Origin: Verrucomicrobiia bacterium
GTDB taxonomy: Bacteria > Verrucomicrobiota > Verrucomicrobiia > Limisphaerales > JADLHS01
Length of the DNA: 48,809 bases
Direction: 5' to 3'
Assembly (NCBI GenBank): GCA_026125285.1
Contig: JAHCLO010000040.1
Coordinates: 1-48,809 of the forward strand
The position numbers and the translations under genes were made by a program. Below are positions 1-8,141 of this stretch, one piece after another; positions within the stretch are counted from its first letter, which is position 1, and every line of letters begins with the position of its first letter. Under the pieces are notes generated by a model. It saw nothing but the letters and a program-made list of their open reading frames with translations, made no database searches and was not told the origin of the DNA.

Positions 1-933
1 TTTCTCCGAGAGAACGGTCAGGTCTTCGTTCACGTCTTCCAACCCGGCGGCGTATTCGAGCTTCGCCTCGCGTTTGGCGACCGCCTCTTCTTCGCCCTCG
101 AACAATTCCTTCGCCGTCTCGCGCCACGCGCCGAAGTGATATTCATCGAAGACGACCAAGTCCCACTTCACTTTGTGCAGCCATTCGTTCTTGGCCTTGA
201 TGTTGCCGGCATCGTCGCGGCCCAGCAAATCCTGGAACGAACCGAAATAAACCAGCGGCTTCTTACCGGAGATTTTGGTCGGATCGCTGTCAGAATGGCG
301 CGACATGTATTGCCAACCGTCGAAATCCACATGCGATTCAATGTCCGTCTGCCACGCGTCTTCCACGGCGGGCTTGAAGGTGACCACGAGCACGCGCTTC
401 GCCCCGAGTTTCCGGGCAAGCTGATAGGCGGTGAACGTCTTCCCGAAACGCATCTTCGCGTTCCACAAGAAACGCGGGACGGCGTGCATGTCCTCCTTCC
501 AGATGGAATGGAAATAGGCGTGCGTCTTTTCCACGGCGGCGCGCTGCTCGGCACGCATCGGAAAATCCTGGTCGCGTGTGCCGGCAATCTGCTGCCCGGT
601 GCGGAGCGCGATGAGTACGGCTTTTACGTCTGCGACCGTGCAGCGCATCCATTCCAGTTCCGCTTTCTCGAATTTCTTTTTGGCGAGCGCCGCGCGCACG
701 TCGTGGTCGGTGAAGATTGTGCCGTCGTCGCACTCGGCCGGCTCGTCGAGTTCGATTTTGTAATTCTTGATCGCGGCGGTCTTGAGTTGCTCGGCGACGC
801 GTTGCTTCACGTCGCGCGTGGTCTGGCCCACCTTGAGCAGACCCGCGTGCGCCTTGTCCGCGATGGAATAGGCGTAGATGCGCGGACGTGCCTCCGGTTT
901 CGGCGCAAGGATTTCTTCGATGGTCTTACTCAT
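1..933 (-). CDS. GIY-YIG/DEAD-like helicase of a restriction system, N-terminal 311 residues (partial)
   Basis: The gene starts at the ATG at 933 and stays open to base 1. Residues about 18-95 resemble a GIY-YIG/T5orf172 nuclease-like module (RIYAYSI, then GLLKVGQTTRD). A superfamily 2 helicase core follows, with a Walker A-like AKMRFGKTFT and a DEYH box (VVFDEYHFGAW). Such proteins act as the ATP-dependent restriction or translocation subunit in R-M-like systems. It lies downstream of two DNA methyltransferase genes and a RhuM gene on the same strand. The N-terminus is duplicated upstream (1149-1241). The rest of the protein, including the SGTP-type motif and the C-terminal half, is not at this end. 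A fitting C-terminal part is at 47336-48809. The family is well supported; the biochemical specificity is unknown. Confidence 0.85.
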   Translation of the reverse strand, partial: MSKTIEEILAPKPEARPRIYAYSIADKAHAGLLKVGQTTRDVKQRVAEQLKTAAIKNYKIELDEPAECDDGTIFTDHDVRAALAKKKFEKAELEWMRCTVADVKAVLIALRTGQQIAGTRDQDFPMRAEQRAAVEKTHAYFHSIWKEDMHAVPRFLWNAKMRFGKTFTAYQLARKLGAKRVLVVTFKPAVEDAWQTDIESHVDFDGWQYMSRHSDSDPTKISGKKPLVYFGSFQDLLGRDDAGNIKAKNEWLHKVKWDLVVFDEYHFGAWRETAKELFEGEEEAVAKREAKLEYAAGLEDVNEDLTVLSEK

Positions 934-962
934 GGTCTCGGTGCTGCGGGGTGCGCCGTGGT

Positions 963-1117
963 GAACTCCGTAGGAGTGCCATCTTTGCAGAAACGCGGTG
1001 ACGGATGATTATTCAAGCCCCGTAGGGGCGGCATAGGCGGGAAGATGTCGCTCCTACGGAGCTTTGAATTTATGCGCGGTGTTTCTACAAAGATGACGCC
1101 CCTACGGGGCTGGGATT
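963..1117. repeat. Cluster of REP-like palindromes
   Basis: Four short palindromes share the core CCGTAGG/CCTACGG: 966-976, 1017-1029 (GCCCCGTAGGGGC), 1050-1062 (GCTCCTACGGAGC) and 1098-1110 (GCCCCTACGGGGC). They alternate in orientation and are joined by related arms such as ATCTTTGCAGAAA and TTTCTACAAAGATG. This layout is typical of bacterial interspersed REP/BIME-type elements. They sit exactly between the two copies of the helicase start. No transposase is in the window, so mobility is inferred. Confidence 0.8.
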
Positions 1118-1148
1118 CCATGCCGTGCGCGGTGATTGCATTGGCAGT

Positions 1149-1241
1149 GCCCGCGTGCGCCTGGTCGTCAATCGAGTAGGCGTAAATGCGCGGACGAGCC
1201 TCCGGCTTCGGCGCAAGGATTTCTTCGATGGTCTTACTCAT
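1149..1241 (-). pseudogene. Duplicated, diverged start of the helicase gene
   Basis: These 93 bases match 841-933 with about 10 mismatches (roughly 89% identity). They encode the same opening, MSKTIEEILAPKPEARPRIY, followed by SIDDQAHAG instead of SIADKAHAG. The ATG at 1241 overlaps the stop of the upstream methyltransferase by 8 bases, which is the coupling expected of the original helicase start. After this stretch the frame runs through palindromic repeat DNA without family similarity. It is therefore probably a remnant of an allele replaced by the copy starting at 933. Confidence 0.75.
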
Positions 1242-2820
1242 CGGCGTCGTTTTCGCCCATCGGGCGAATCATGCTGTTGATGAATTCAATCTCTTTCTTC
1301 GTGATGCCGTAATTCTCGTAGAGCAGTTCGTCTGTCCATGTGCGATTCCAAGCTTGCTGCGGAATCCACGAGTAAGTTGAACGAAGCGCGTCTTGCGTAA
1401 TCTTTCGCAAGGACACAAGAAAGCGAAAGAACCGTGTGCGGTAGTAACTCGCAAAACTTCGAGCCGCGCGCTCGGATTGAAAGGGAGAAATAACTAGATA
1501 CGATTGAGTGCAAGCGGAAGGCGGTGCGGCTACTATTTCCTTGCCGAGAATTTGATGGGGAAACGTCTCGCCAGCTCCGTAAGCTTTTGGAGCTAGAACT
1601 TTCCACGTGTCAATCGCCGCAGTGTTCTTGCGGATGATGTCACGCTTCATGAAACCGACGGTCCGTTTTCCCTTTTCGATCAAGTGCAGCGCTATCAAAC
1701 CAGAACCGCGCTTCTCGCTCCATTCCTCAAAATTAGTCGCAATGCCGAACGGCGTGTCGCCAGAGACAAGCTCAAGGATTGATGGCTCTTTCTTGGCTAG
1801 AACTTTTCGCAGAATTCCAAGCGCCCGCTCGTCCCGCACCAAGATGTCGAACTCACCGAGCACGCGATTCTGTTGAAGATGCTCAACACCGCCGGCTACC
1901 CGCGTCACGTTGCAAGGGCCGTTGTGCGACTTGTCCCAAAGGAAGTAGCAAACGCCGCCTTTGATTTGAACGCCGGGAAATGCTTCGCCAGAGTCAGGAA
2001 AATCGGTCAGGAAACGAACGTGTCCGCTGGAGAGCATCTGCGCTCGAAATTCATCTAGGCCGCGTCCTCCCGCCATCCATCGTGACGGCATAACCATGCT
2101 GAGAAACCGTGGTTCGAGTTTGAGCGCCTGTTCAACAAACAAGTGAAAGATGGATGAGTCGCTTGAACCACCCGCGCCGCCTTTCATTTGATACGGCGGA
2201 TTTCCGATGATGACGTCGAATTGCATATTACCTCCAAATAACTCGGTGAGCCGAGCTTTGATGTTACCGGTGTGAATGAATGGGTAGGCGTAGTTTTCCA
2301 CGTCCGCTTCACGGTCTAAAATTGCTTTCGGCGCGCCGCAAAACTCGCACTTGGTTTCATTCCACTTGTGCTTCGTGCGTTTGAACCAGATGTTGCCATC
2401 GTCGCTGGTGAAGGATTTGGCGATGGAGTGTTTGCCCGTGGCGTGCTTGGAGCAATACACGCTGCGGCGCGCGAGCAGGCTGGTGATTTGCGTGATGCCG
2501 ATGCCGAACACCTGCCGGGTGAGGATGTGGTTCACGCGCTTTTCCAGATTCGGAATGTCGTCTTTCAGGCCGTCGGTGAGCCGGCGGGTGATCTCGCGCA
2601 GGAACACGCCGGATTTGGTGCAGGGGTCGAGGAACTTCACTGTCTTGTCCGCCCAGAGGTTCGCGCCGCCGTGGTTGGCGGCCCACGCCTCGGCCAGCGT
2701 GTCGAGCATCCGGTTGGCGAACTCCGGCGGGGTGAACACCTCGTCGTTGGAGAGGTTGGCGATGCACGTCAGCACGTCCGGGTTGCGCCCGCGCAGGGTG
2801 AAGGGGACTTGGGCGGTCAT
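1234..2820 (-). CDS. N6-adenine DNA methyltransferase, Eco57I family
   Basis: This 528-residue protein carries the SAM-binding motif I as FLDPCTKSGVFL (about 63-74) and the catalytic motif IV as IIGNPPYQ (NPPY at 207-210). That places it among N6-adenine methyltransferases of the Eco57I/type IIG-like group. An EVFTPPEFANRML segment near residue 27 is the usual lead-in of this family. A cysteine pair (CEFC, about 158-161) suggests a small zinc-binding insert. It overlaps the RhuM gene upstream by 4 bases and the ancestral helicase start downstream by 8, so the genes are translationally coupled. It probably modifies host DNA at the site recognised by the system. The C-terminal part may be the target-recognition region. 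Confidence 0.85.
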   Translation of the reverse strand: MTAQVPFTLRGRNPDVLTCIANLSNDEVFTPPEFANRMLDTLAEAWAANHGGANLWADKTVKFLDPCTKSGVFLREITRRLTDGLKDDIPNLEKRVNHILTRQVFGIGITQITSLLARRSVYCSKHATGKHSIAKSFTSDDGNIWFKRTKHKWNETKCEFCGAPKAILDREADVENYAYPFIHTGNIKARLTELFGGNMQFDVIIGNPPYQMKGGAGGSSDSSIFHLFVEQALKLEPRFLSMVMPSRWMAGGRGLDEFRAQMLSSGHVRFLTDFPDSGEAFPGVQIKGGVCYFLWDKSHNGPCNVTRVAGGVEHLQQNRVLGEFDILVRDERALGILRKVLAKKEPSILELVSGDTPFGIATNFEEWSEKRGSGLIALHLIEKGKRTVGFMKRDIIRKNTAAIDTWKVLAPKAYGAGETFPHQILGKEIVAAPPSACTQSYLVISPFQSERAARSFASYYRTRFFRFLVSLRKITQDALRSTYSWIPQQAWNRTWTDELLYENYGITKKEIEFINSMIRPMGENDADE

Positions 2821-3884
2821 GGTTTCGATTTCCTTCCCTTAACCGGCTTGGGCAGCTTCTTCAGCTGCTGCGGCTTTTTCAATTGCTTCGTCGCCTTTTC
2901 AAACTCCGCATCCACCGCCTGAGGCGCGGCATCCAGCAAGGCGCGATACTTGGCGTATTCGATCTCCGCCTTGGTCCTGGCCTGCTCGGCGGAGATTTTC
3001 CCGGCGTGGTCCAGCAGATCGTGTTCGGAGAGTTTCAGAAGCTCGTCCAGCTTCGCGATCCAGTCGCGCATGGTCATCACCTTGCGCTGGAGCGCCCGCA
3101 GTTCCGCAAATTCGATGTAGGCGTTGACGATGCGGTTGAGCGTGCCGAGTTCCCCGGCGTCGAGATAGTTCCTGGCGATGGACACATCCTCCTTGCGGAT
3201 GATGCCGCCGGGGCGCGTGGTCTTCATCCCCATGAACGGCTGGCCGGCATCCACCCGCGCATGGATCACCTCCGCCGCCGTCTGCCCGTGCGCCGCCCAA
3301 TGCATCTTGTTCTGCACCGTCGCGAAAAACTGCTGCGACATCTCGGTGTCCGGCGAGTAGTCCACACTCGTCGCGTAAATATCGAGCACCTTCTGGTAAA
3401 AGCGCCGCTCGGAGGAACGGATGTCGCGGATGCGCTCCAGTTGCTCGTCGAAGTAATCTTTCTGCCCCTTGCCCGGCGGGTTTTTGAGCCGCTCGTCGTC
3501 CATGGTGAAACCCTTCACCAGATATTCGCTCAGGCGCGCCGTGGCCCACTGGCGGAACTGCGTGCCCCGGTGACTGCGGACACGGAAACCGACCGCCAGG
3601 ATGGCGTCCAAATTGTAGTGTTCGATCTGCCGGGCGATCTGCCGCGTCCCCTCGGTTCGAACTATTCGATAATCTCGAATAGTTGCCTCCGGGCGCAGTT
3701 CCCCGTCGGAAAAGATCGCCTTCAGATGGTAGTTCACCGTATTCACGCCAATATCGAACAGCTCTGCCATGAGCGATTGCGTGAGCCACACCGTTTCATC
3801 CTCAAACCGGCACTGGATGCGGGTGCGGCCATCCTCGGTCTGATAGAGGATGATCTCGGATCGGGGCAATGGCGCGTCGCTCAT
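2817..3884 (-). CDS. RhuM-family (virulence RhuM-like) protein
   Basis: This 355-residue protein matches the RhuM family. Typical segments are VWLTQSLMAELFDI (about 32-45), an HTH-like NTVNYHLKAIF, HYNLDAILAVGFRVRS (about 88-103) and GTQFRQWATARL. The family was named from a Salmonella pathogenicity island. It is common inside restriction-modification and defence operons, where its function is not established; an N-terminal DNA-binding role is likely. The lysine-rich C-terminus (KKPQQLKKLPKPVKGRKSKP) would bind nucleic acid. Start and stop overlap both neighbouring methyltransferase genes by 4 bases, so it belongs to the operon. Confidence 0.85.
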   Translation of the reverse strand: MSDAPLPRSEIILYQTEDGRTRIQCRFEDETVWLTQSLMAELFDIGVNTVNYHLKAIFSDGELRPEATIRDYRIVRTEGTRQIARQIEHYNLDAILAVGFRVRSHRGTQFRQWATARLSEYLVKGFTMDDERLKNPPGKGQKDYFDEQLERIRDIRSSERRFYQKVLDIYATSVDYSPDTEMSQQFFATVQNKMHWAAHGQTAAEVIHARVDAGQPFMGMKTTRPGGIIRKEDVSIARNYLDAGELGTLNRIVNAYIEFAELRALQRKVMTMRDWIAKLDELLKLSEHDLLDHAGKISAEQARTKAEIEYAKYRALLDAAPQAVDAEFEKATKQLKKPQQLKKLPKPVKGRKSKP

Positions 3885-4525
3885 AGCGTTGCCTCCGGTG
3901 TGGCAGCGATCAGCTCGCTCACGGTCATGGGTGGGTAGGTCTTGGTGGGCGTGAAGATTTCATGCTTGCCGAGCTGGGAAAAGAGCGAGTCCTCGGCGTT
4001 GAACGTCGAAGAGAGAGTGAGGCTATGCAAACTGAAATCGCGGCGCTGAAAGCGGCCCTTCCAGAGATAGCCCCACTCGGCAAATGTGATTGGCAGGTTG
4101 TCCCAGGTGCGCATTTTCATGGCGTCGCCGTGGACGAGGTTGACGGAAAGGACGCAGACGGCGGCGCGATAAAAATCGTCTGACTCATCAAGGTTCAGAT
4201 ACTCCGCGAAGATTTCCAGCAGGTTGGCGCGGCAATCGGCGATGTTGTCCGGCAACAGCTCGATGCCGTAAATGCACATCAAGCCCAGCAGCGCGTAGTG
4301 CCGGCGCTCGAAGTCGGATTGCCCATACTTGAGTTCCACCGCGGCGAGCTTACGCCGCAGGACTTGCACGAGAAAATTGCCGTTGCCACAGGCGGGTTCG
4401 AGAAACCGCGAGTCAATGCGCTCGGTCTCGCCCTTCACCAGATCGAGCATGGCTTCGACCATCCATGCGGGGGTAAAGACCTCCCCGTGGTCGGCGACGC
4501 GTTGTTTGGATTTTACGAGGCTCAT
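3881..4525 (-). CDS. DNA methyltransferase-like protein lacking the catalytic NPPY motif
   Basis: The protein begins at the ATG at 4525 (MSLVKSKQRVADHGEVFTP). It contains a methyltransferase motif I, FLEPACGNGNFLVQVL, after the EVFTPAWMVEAML lead-in seen in N6-adenine methyltransferases. The frame ends after about 214 residues and no (N/D)PP(Y/F) motif IV appears, so the fold seems to stop before the catalytic half. It is the first gene of the minus-strand operon and overlaps the RhuM gene by 4 bases. It may be a SAM-binding or structural partner of the full methyltransferase at 1234-2820. Alternatively it is a truncated enzyme. A TTG two codons upstream is an alternative start. Confidence 0.75.
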   Translation of the reverse strand: MSLVKSKQRVADHGEVFTPAWMVEAMLDLVKGETERIDSRFLEPACGNGNFLVQVLRRKLAAVELKYGQSDFERRHYALLGLMCIYGIELLPDNIADCRANLLEIFAEYLNLDESDDFYRAAVCVLSVNLVHGDAMKMRTWDNLPITFAEWGYLWKGRFQRRDFSLHSLTLSSTFNAEDSLFSQLGKHEIFTPTKTYPPMTVSELIAATPEATL

Positions 4526-4610
4526 GGGCAAATGCGACCGTAATTGCGCCCGGTGGTTTCGCGGGCAATGCCGGGTCTGGCCAGGTGTTTGAGGGACGCG
4601 GTCACGGCTG

Positions 4611-4640
4611 AATTAAAGGATGGCGGCCTCTCCTTTAATT
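4611..4640 (-). terminator. Perfect 10-bp inverted repeat (hairpin)
   Basis: AATTAAAGGA (4611-4620) and TCCTTTAATT (4631-4640) are exact inverted repeats around a 10-base loop. The repeat lies between the sigma factor stop (4705) and the start of the restriction operon (4525), both read on the minus strand. It could end the sigma transcript or act as an operator for the operon. There is no clear U-tract, so the terminator call is weak. Confidence 0.45.
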
Positions 4641-4704
4641 TTGAAGCGCCAAATTGAAGGTTCGTGAAATCAGATTCGGTCCACACCCATTGGCCACTTC
4701 GCCG

Positions 4705-5430
4705 TCAGCAACCCGCAACGATGCGCAGCAGATATCGCAATTCCTCCTCGACCTCCGCCGGCGTACTCACCGTTTCCGCGATGGTTTCGCGCAACAAGGT
4801 CCGATAGCGTTGGCGCAGCCGATGCACGGCCACCTTCACCGCGCCTTCATTCATCCCCAACCGCAACGCCAGTTCCGCATACGGCGCGGAATTGCCCGGT
4901 CCGGCGAGGGTGGTGCGCAGGGCGTTGAACAACGGGCCCTTGCCCTGTTGCCGGTGTTCGGCTTCCAGTCGTTGATACACCTGCTCCAAGAGCGTGATGG
5001 CCCAGCGCCGTTCAAATGCCTGATCGGGTGTGAGCGTGGCCGCGGGTAGCTGGCTCAACCAGGTTTCCGCGCTCTTCGTGTCGAGGGAAATGACGTTGCC
5101 CGCGCCCCGCTTCTGCGCCCGCACCTTGTCCCATTCATCCGATAGAAAATGATTGAAGCTCGCGAGCAGAAAGCAACGGAAACGGCCTTTCTCGGGACTG
5201 ACCGTGGCCACGGCGCCGTGCCCGAGCAGGTGCGCGAAGAATCCCTGCGTCAGGTCCTCCGCGTCTTCCGGGGGATGACCACGCCGCCGCACGTAGGCGT
5301 ACAAGGGATGCCAATAAGTCCGACAAAGCCTGGCCAGCGCGGCCTCCGCTCGAGTCGTGTCACTGCGTCCCGCCGTGAGCACCACTGACCAATGAGTCGT
5401 CACGAAGGCAGACTGCGGGGGCGGCCCCAT
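4705..5430 (-). CDS. ECF-type RNA polymerase sigma factor
   Basis: From the ATG at 5430 (MGPPPQSAFVTTHWSVVL) the 241-residue protein has a sigma region 2 (ARLCRTYWHPLYAYVRRRGH, then AEDLTQGFFAHLL). It also has a C-terminal region 4 helix-turn-helix (YAELALRLGMNEGAVKVAVHRLRQRYRTLLR). The TTHWSVV start and the ending near EVEEELRYLLRI are characteristic of a large ECF group in Verrucomicrobia, Planctomycetes and Acidobacteria. An in-frame start 31 codons upstream (5523) is possible but adds sequence unlike the family. No anti-sigma factor or kinase gene is adjacent, so the regulated genes are unknown. Confidence 0.9.
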   Translation of the reverse strand: MGPPPQSAFVTTHWSVVLTAGRSDTTRAEAALARLCRTYWHPLYAYVRRRGHPPEDAEDLTQGFFAHLLGHGAVATVSPEKGRFRCFLLASFNHFLSDEWDKVRAQKRGAGNVISLDTKSAETWLSQLPAATLTPDQAFERRWAITLLEQVYQRLEAEHRQQGKGPLFNALRTTLAGPGNSAPYAELALRLGMNEGAVKVAVHRLRQRYRTLLRETIAETVSTPAEVEEELRYLLRIVAGC

Positions 5431-5550
5431 CGCGGTCGAAGTGGTTTCCGGCAACGTTGCGTGTGCGGAAGTGCTCACACAGGCGAGGCTAACGCCGAAC
5501 GCCGGAAAAGCAAGGGAAGCCATGACTCGAGTATGGGCAGGGCCTGGCGT

Positions 5551-6000
5551 TCATACCCCAATATCCTCATTCCACAACTCGGGCCTTGCCGCGATGAACT
5601 CCCGCATCAGTTGAATGCAGGTTGCGTCCTGCAAGACTTCGACTTGCACTCCTTGGGAGCGGACATACTCCTCCGGCCCCCGGAACGTGAGGTTTTCTCC
5701 GACCACGATGCGCGGGATTTTGTAGAGCAAGGCCGCGCCGCTGCACATTGGGCAGGGCGACAGCGTCGAGTAAAGCACGCACTGTTGGTACACTGCGGCT
5801 TGCCGGCGACCGGCGTTTTCGAGGCAGTTCATCTCCGCATGATGAATCACGCTGCCGCGCTGCACGCGCTGGTTGTGGCCGCGTCCGATGATCTGACCGT
5901 CCAAAACCAGCACCGAGCCAATGGGAATGCCGCCCGCCGCCAGGCCTTTCCGCGCTTCCGCAATCGCCGCTTGAAGGAATGGGTCCACGCGCTGATTCAA
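5551..6000 (-). CDS. Cytidine/cytosine deaminase family protein (FCY1-like)
   Basis: This 149-residue zinc-dependent deaminase has the HAE motif (H54-A-E56, in VIHHAEMNCLENAGR) and the PCPMC motif (C83 and C86). These supply the three zinc ligands and the catalytic glutamate. The stretch KIPRIVVGEN followed by GPEEYVRSQGV resembles yeast-type cytosine deaminase more than tRNA adenosine deaminase, so free cytosine or a related base is the likely substrate. The length is normal. It ends 28 bases before the upstream end of the long form of the sigma factor frame. The AAA ATPase gene at 6170 diverges from it. Assignment between cytosine and guanine deaminase is not certain. Confidence 0.85.
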   Translation of the reverse strand: MNQRVDPFLQAAIAEARKGLAAGGIPIGSVLVLDGQIIGRGHNQRVQRGSVIHHAEMNCLENAGRRQAAVYQQCVLYSTLSPCPMCSGAALLYKIPRIVVGENLTFRGPEEYVRSQGVQVEVLQDATCIQLMREFIAARPELWNEDIGV

Positions 6001-6169
6001 TCAAGCCGCACGACACGCGGCAAGCAGCGAAACGGCAGCCCACGAACCTGGCTCACACGCTCCACCCTGCTGGCGATGGTTGTCTTGCGCGTGTCGGTGG
6101 GCTGGCTTCAATCATCGCGGGCGTTTTTTCCTTGAATCCGAGCCGAGTTCGGCGTGAGTTGTCGTTGAC

Positions 6170-7702
6170 ATGATCGCGAATCAACCTTCGGTGCGGCTCG
6201 CCCACGCCGGTTCATTGGCCACCGAGAGTCCTTTACGCGACCTCGAAGCCATCATCCGGTCACGCACGCCGCTGATCGCGGTGGAGAGCAATGAAGAACC
6301 ACAAATCGTGAGCATGGTTCGGCAGATCGCGACGCGGTTGCAGCTCAAGGCCTTTCGCTGGACGGTCACCGAGGGGCTGCGGGCGTTCGATCCGTGCGAT
6401 CAACCGCAGCAGTCCGTCTTCAAATCGCCCGAAATCCTTGGCTACATCAAGTCGTCCGCTAAACATTCCCTGTTCGTGCTGTTGGATTTTCATCCGTTTT
6501 TGCAGGACGCCACGCACGTGCGGCATCTCAAAGACATCGCGTTGAACTACCCGAATCATTACTCCACCGTCGTGCTCGTCGGTTATGCGGTGCAGGTGCC
6601 GGAGGAATTGCGGCCCTTCACCGCTCCGTTCCGGCTGCCGCTGCCCACGCTGGCCGAATTACGTGCCATCGTCATTGAGGCGGCCGCCGATTGGGGCGCG
6701 GAGAACGGCCAGCGCGAGGTGCAAACCACCAACAAGGCGCTCGACTTGCTGGTGCGCAACCTGGCCGGACTCACCGCCACCGACGCCCGTCGCCTGGCGG
6801 TCAAGGCCATCAGCGACGACGGCGTAATCACCGACTCCGAAATGCCCGAGGTCATGCGCGCCAAATACGAACTGCTCGGACGCGACTCGCCGTTGTCCTT
6901 CGAGTATGAGACGGCGAGATTCTCCGAAATCGGCGGCATGCGGCGGCTGCGCGCCTGGCTGGAGATGCGCAAGAGTTTCTTTGTTGACGGTGCGCAGGCG
7001 CATCTGGACCCGCCGCGCGGCGTGTTGTTGCTGGGCGTGCAGGGTTGCGGCAAGAGCCTCGCCGCCAAGGCCGCCGCCGGCATCTTCGGCGTGCCGCTGC
7101 TGCGCCTGGATTTCGGGGTGCTCTACAACAAGTACTACGGCGAGACGGAACGCAATCTGCGCAAAGCCTTTGAAACCGCCGAGATCATGTCGCCGTGCGT
7201 GCTGTGGATGGATGAGATCGAAAAGGGCCTCGCTGTGGGGGACGGTGACGACGATGGCCTTTCGCGGCGCATCCTGGGCGCGCTGTTGACCTGGCTCTCC
7301 GAGCGCCGCAAGCCGGTGTTCATCGTGGCCACCGCGAACGACATCACGCGCTTGCCGCCGGAGATGGTGCGTAAAGGACGTTTCGACGAGATCTTCTTCG
7401 TGGACCTGCCAGCGGCGGAGAATCGCCGCGAAATCCTCTCGATTCATCTCTCCAAACGCAGTCTCGATCCGGCGCAGTTCGCTTTCGACGCGTTGGCGGA
7501 AGCGACCACTGGCTTCTCCGGATCAGAGATCGAACAGGCCATCGTGTCTGCGATGTACACCGCGCACGCGCAGGGGCGTGGCGTTAAGCAAGCAGATCTC
7601 CTTGCCGAGATCCAGCAAACGCGGCCGCTATCCGTGGTCATGGCTGAGAAGGTTGAGGAACTCCGCGTATGGGCAGCAGGCCGGACAGTGGCGTGCGACT
7701 GA
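6170..7702 (+). CDS. Ycf46-like AAA ATPase
   Basis: This 510-residue protein has an N-terminal inactive ATPase-like domain (about 20-235) and a C-terminal AAA domain. The AAA domain has Walker A GVQGCGKS (289-296), Walker B VLWMDE (344-349), and sensor/arginine regions FIVATANDITRLPPEMVRKGRFDE. This arrangement and length match the Ycf46/AAA family of cyanobacteria, plastids and many other bacteria, which has been linked to photosynthetic or stress roles but lacks a defined substrate. It stands alone on the plus strand, divergent from the deaminase gene. The GRFDEIFFVDLP segment is shared with FtsH-like AAA proteins, but no protease domain follows. Confidence 0.88.
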   Translation: MIANQPSVRLAHAGSLATESPLRDLEAIIRSRTPLIAVESNEEPQIVSMVRQIATRLQLKAFRWTVTEGLRAFDPCDQPQQSVFKSPEILGYIKSSAKHSLFVLLDFHPFLQDATHVRHLKDIALNYPNHYSTVVLVGYAVQVPEELRPFTAPFRLPLPTLAELRAIVIEAAADWGAENGQREVQTTNKALDLLVRNLAGLTATDARRLAVKAISDDGVITDSEMPEVMRAKYELLGRDSPLSFEYETARFSEIGGMRRLRAWLEMRKSFFVDGAQAHLDPPRGVLLLGVQGCGKSLAAKAAAGIFGVPLLRLDFGVLYNKYYGETERNLRKAFETAEIMSPCVLWMDEIEKGLAVGDGDDDGLSRRILGALLTWLSERRKPVFIVATANDITRLPPEMVRKGRFDEIFFVDLPAAENRREILSIHLSKRSLDPAQFAFDALAEATTGFSGSEIEQAIVSAMYTAHAQGRGVKQADLLAEIQQTRPLSVVMAEKVEELRVWAAGRTVACD

Positions 7703-7930
7703 ACCTCATCCGCCATTCGTCTTCTTGAATCAATGCGATTCCCTCCGCAATAACTCACACTCGAGTTGGTGACTTGTGTGGGTGGCGCGCGGAAGGGACA
7801 GAACAACCGCAGGCAACCGCCAGCCGGTCCTCAACAGAAATGAACGTCGCTTGTACATTCCACTTTATCTGCGCGGAGATGCAGCTAACCTATTGCTGCC
7901 TGACGATGCTTTCTGAGGTCGGCAAGCGAC

Positions 7931-8007
7931 GCATCCGTAGCTCAATTGGATAGAGCTTCTGACTTCGGATCAGAAGGTTGCAGGTTCGAGTCCTGCCGGA
8001 TGCGCCA
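7931..8007 (+). tRNA. tRNA-Arg (anticodon TCG)
   Basis: A full cloverleaf can be drawn. The acceptor strands GCATCCG and CGGATGC pair, the D-stem is GCTC/GAGC, the anticodon arm is TCTGA-CTTCGGA-TCAGA with anticodon TCG, and the T-arm contains GGTTCGAGTCC. The discriminator G is followed by an encoded CCA (8005-8007). It reads CGA arginine codons. It lies alone between the AAA gene and the glycosidase gene. Confidence 0.95.
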
Positions 8008-8141
8008 CTTTCAATCAACAACTCATGGAGGATTGACGGTCTGAGACAGAACCGTGCGTTCTCGCTTCCGCTCCACTTTCCAGTGGTTGCCTTCCCATCC
8101 AACTTCCATGCCGTGAATGCCGCAACTCTGATGCGATGGAA

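Noticed and set aside
136..1008. Long plus-strand frame of 290 residues
   Set aside because: It lies antisense to the helicase gene and has no family motif; the minus-strand reading matches a known family.
5392..6135. Plus-strand frame over the deaminase
   Set aside because: The opposite strand encodes the HAE/PCPMC deaminase; this frame has no recognisable domain.
7890..8102. Minus-strand frame with RTRTCNLLIRSQKL
   Set aside because: It is the antisense translation of the tRNA-Arg gene, a common false protein.
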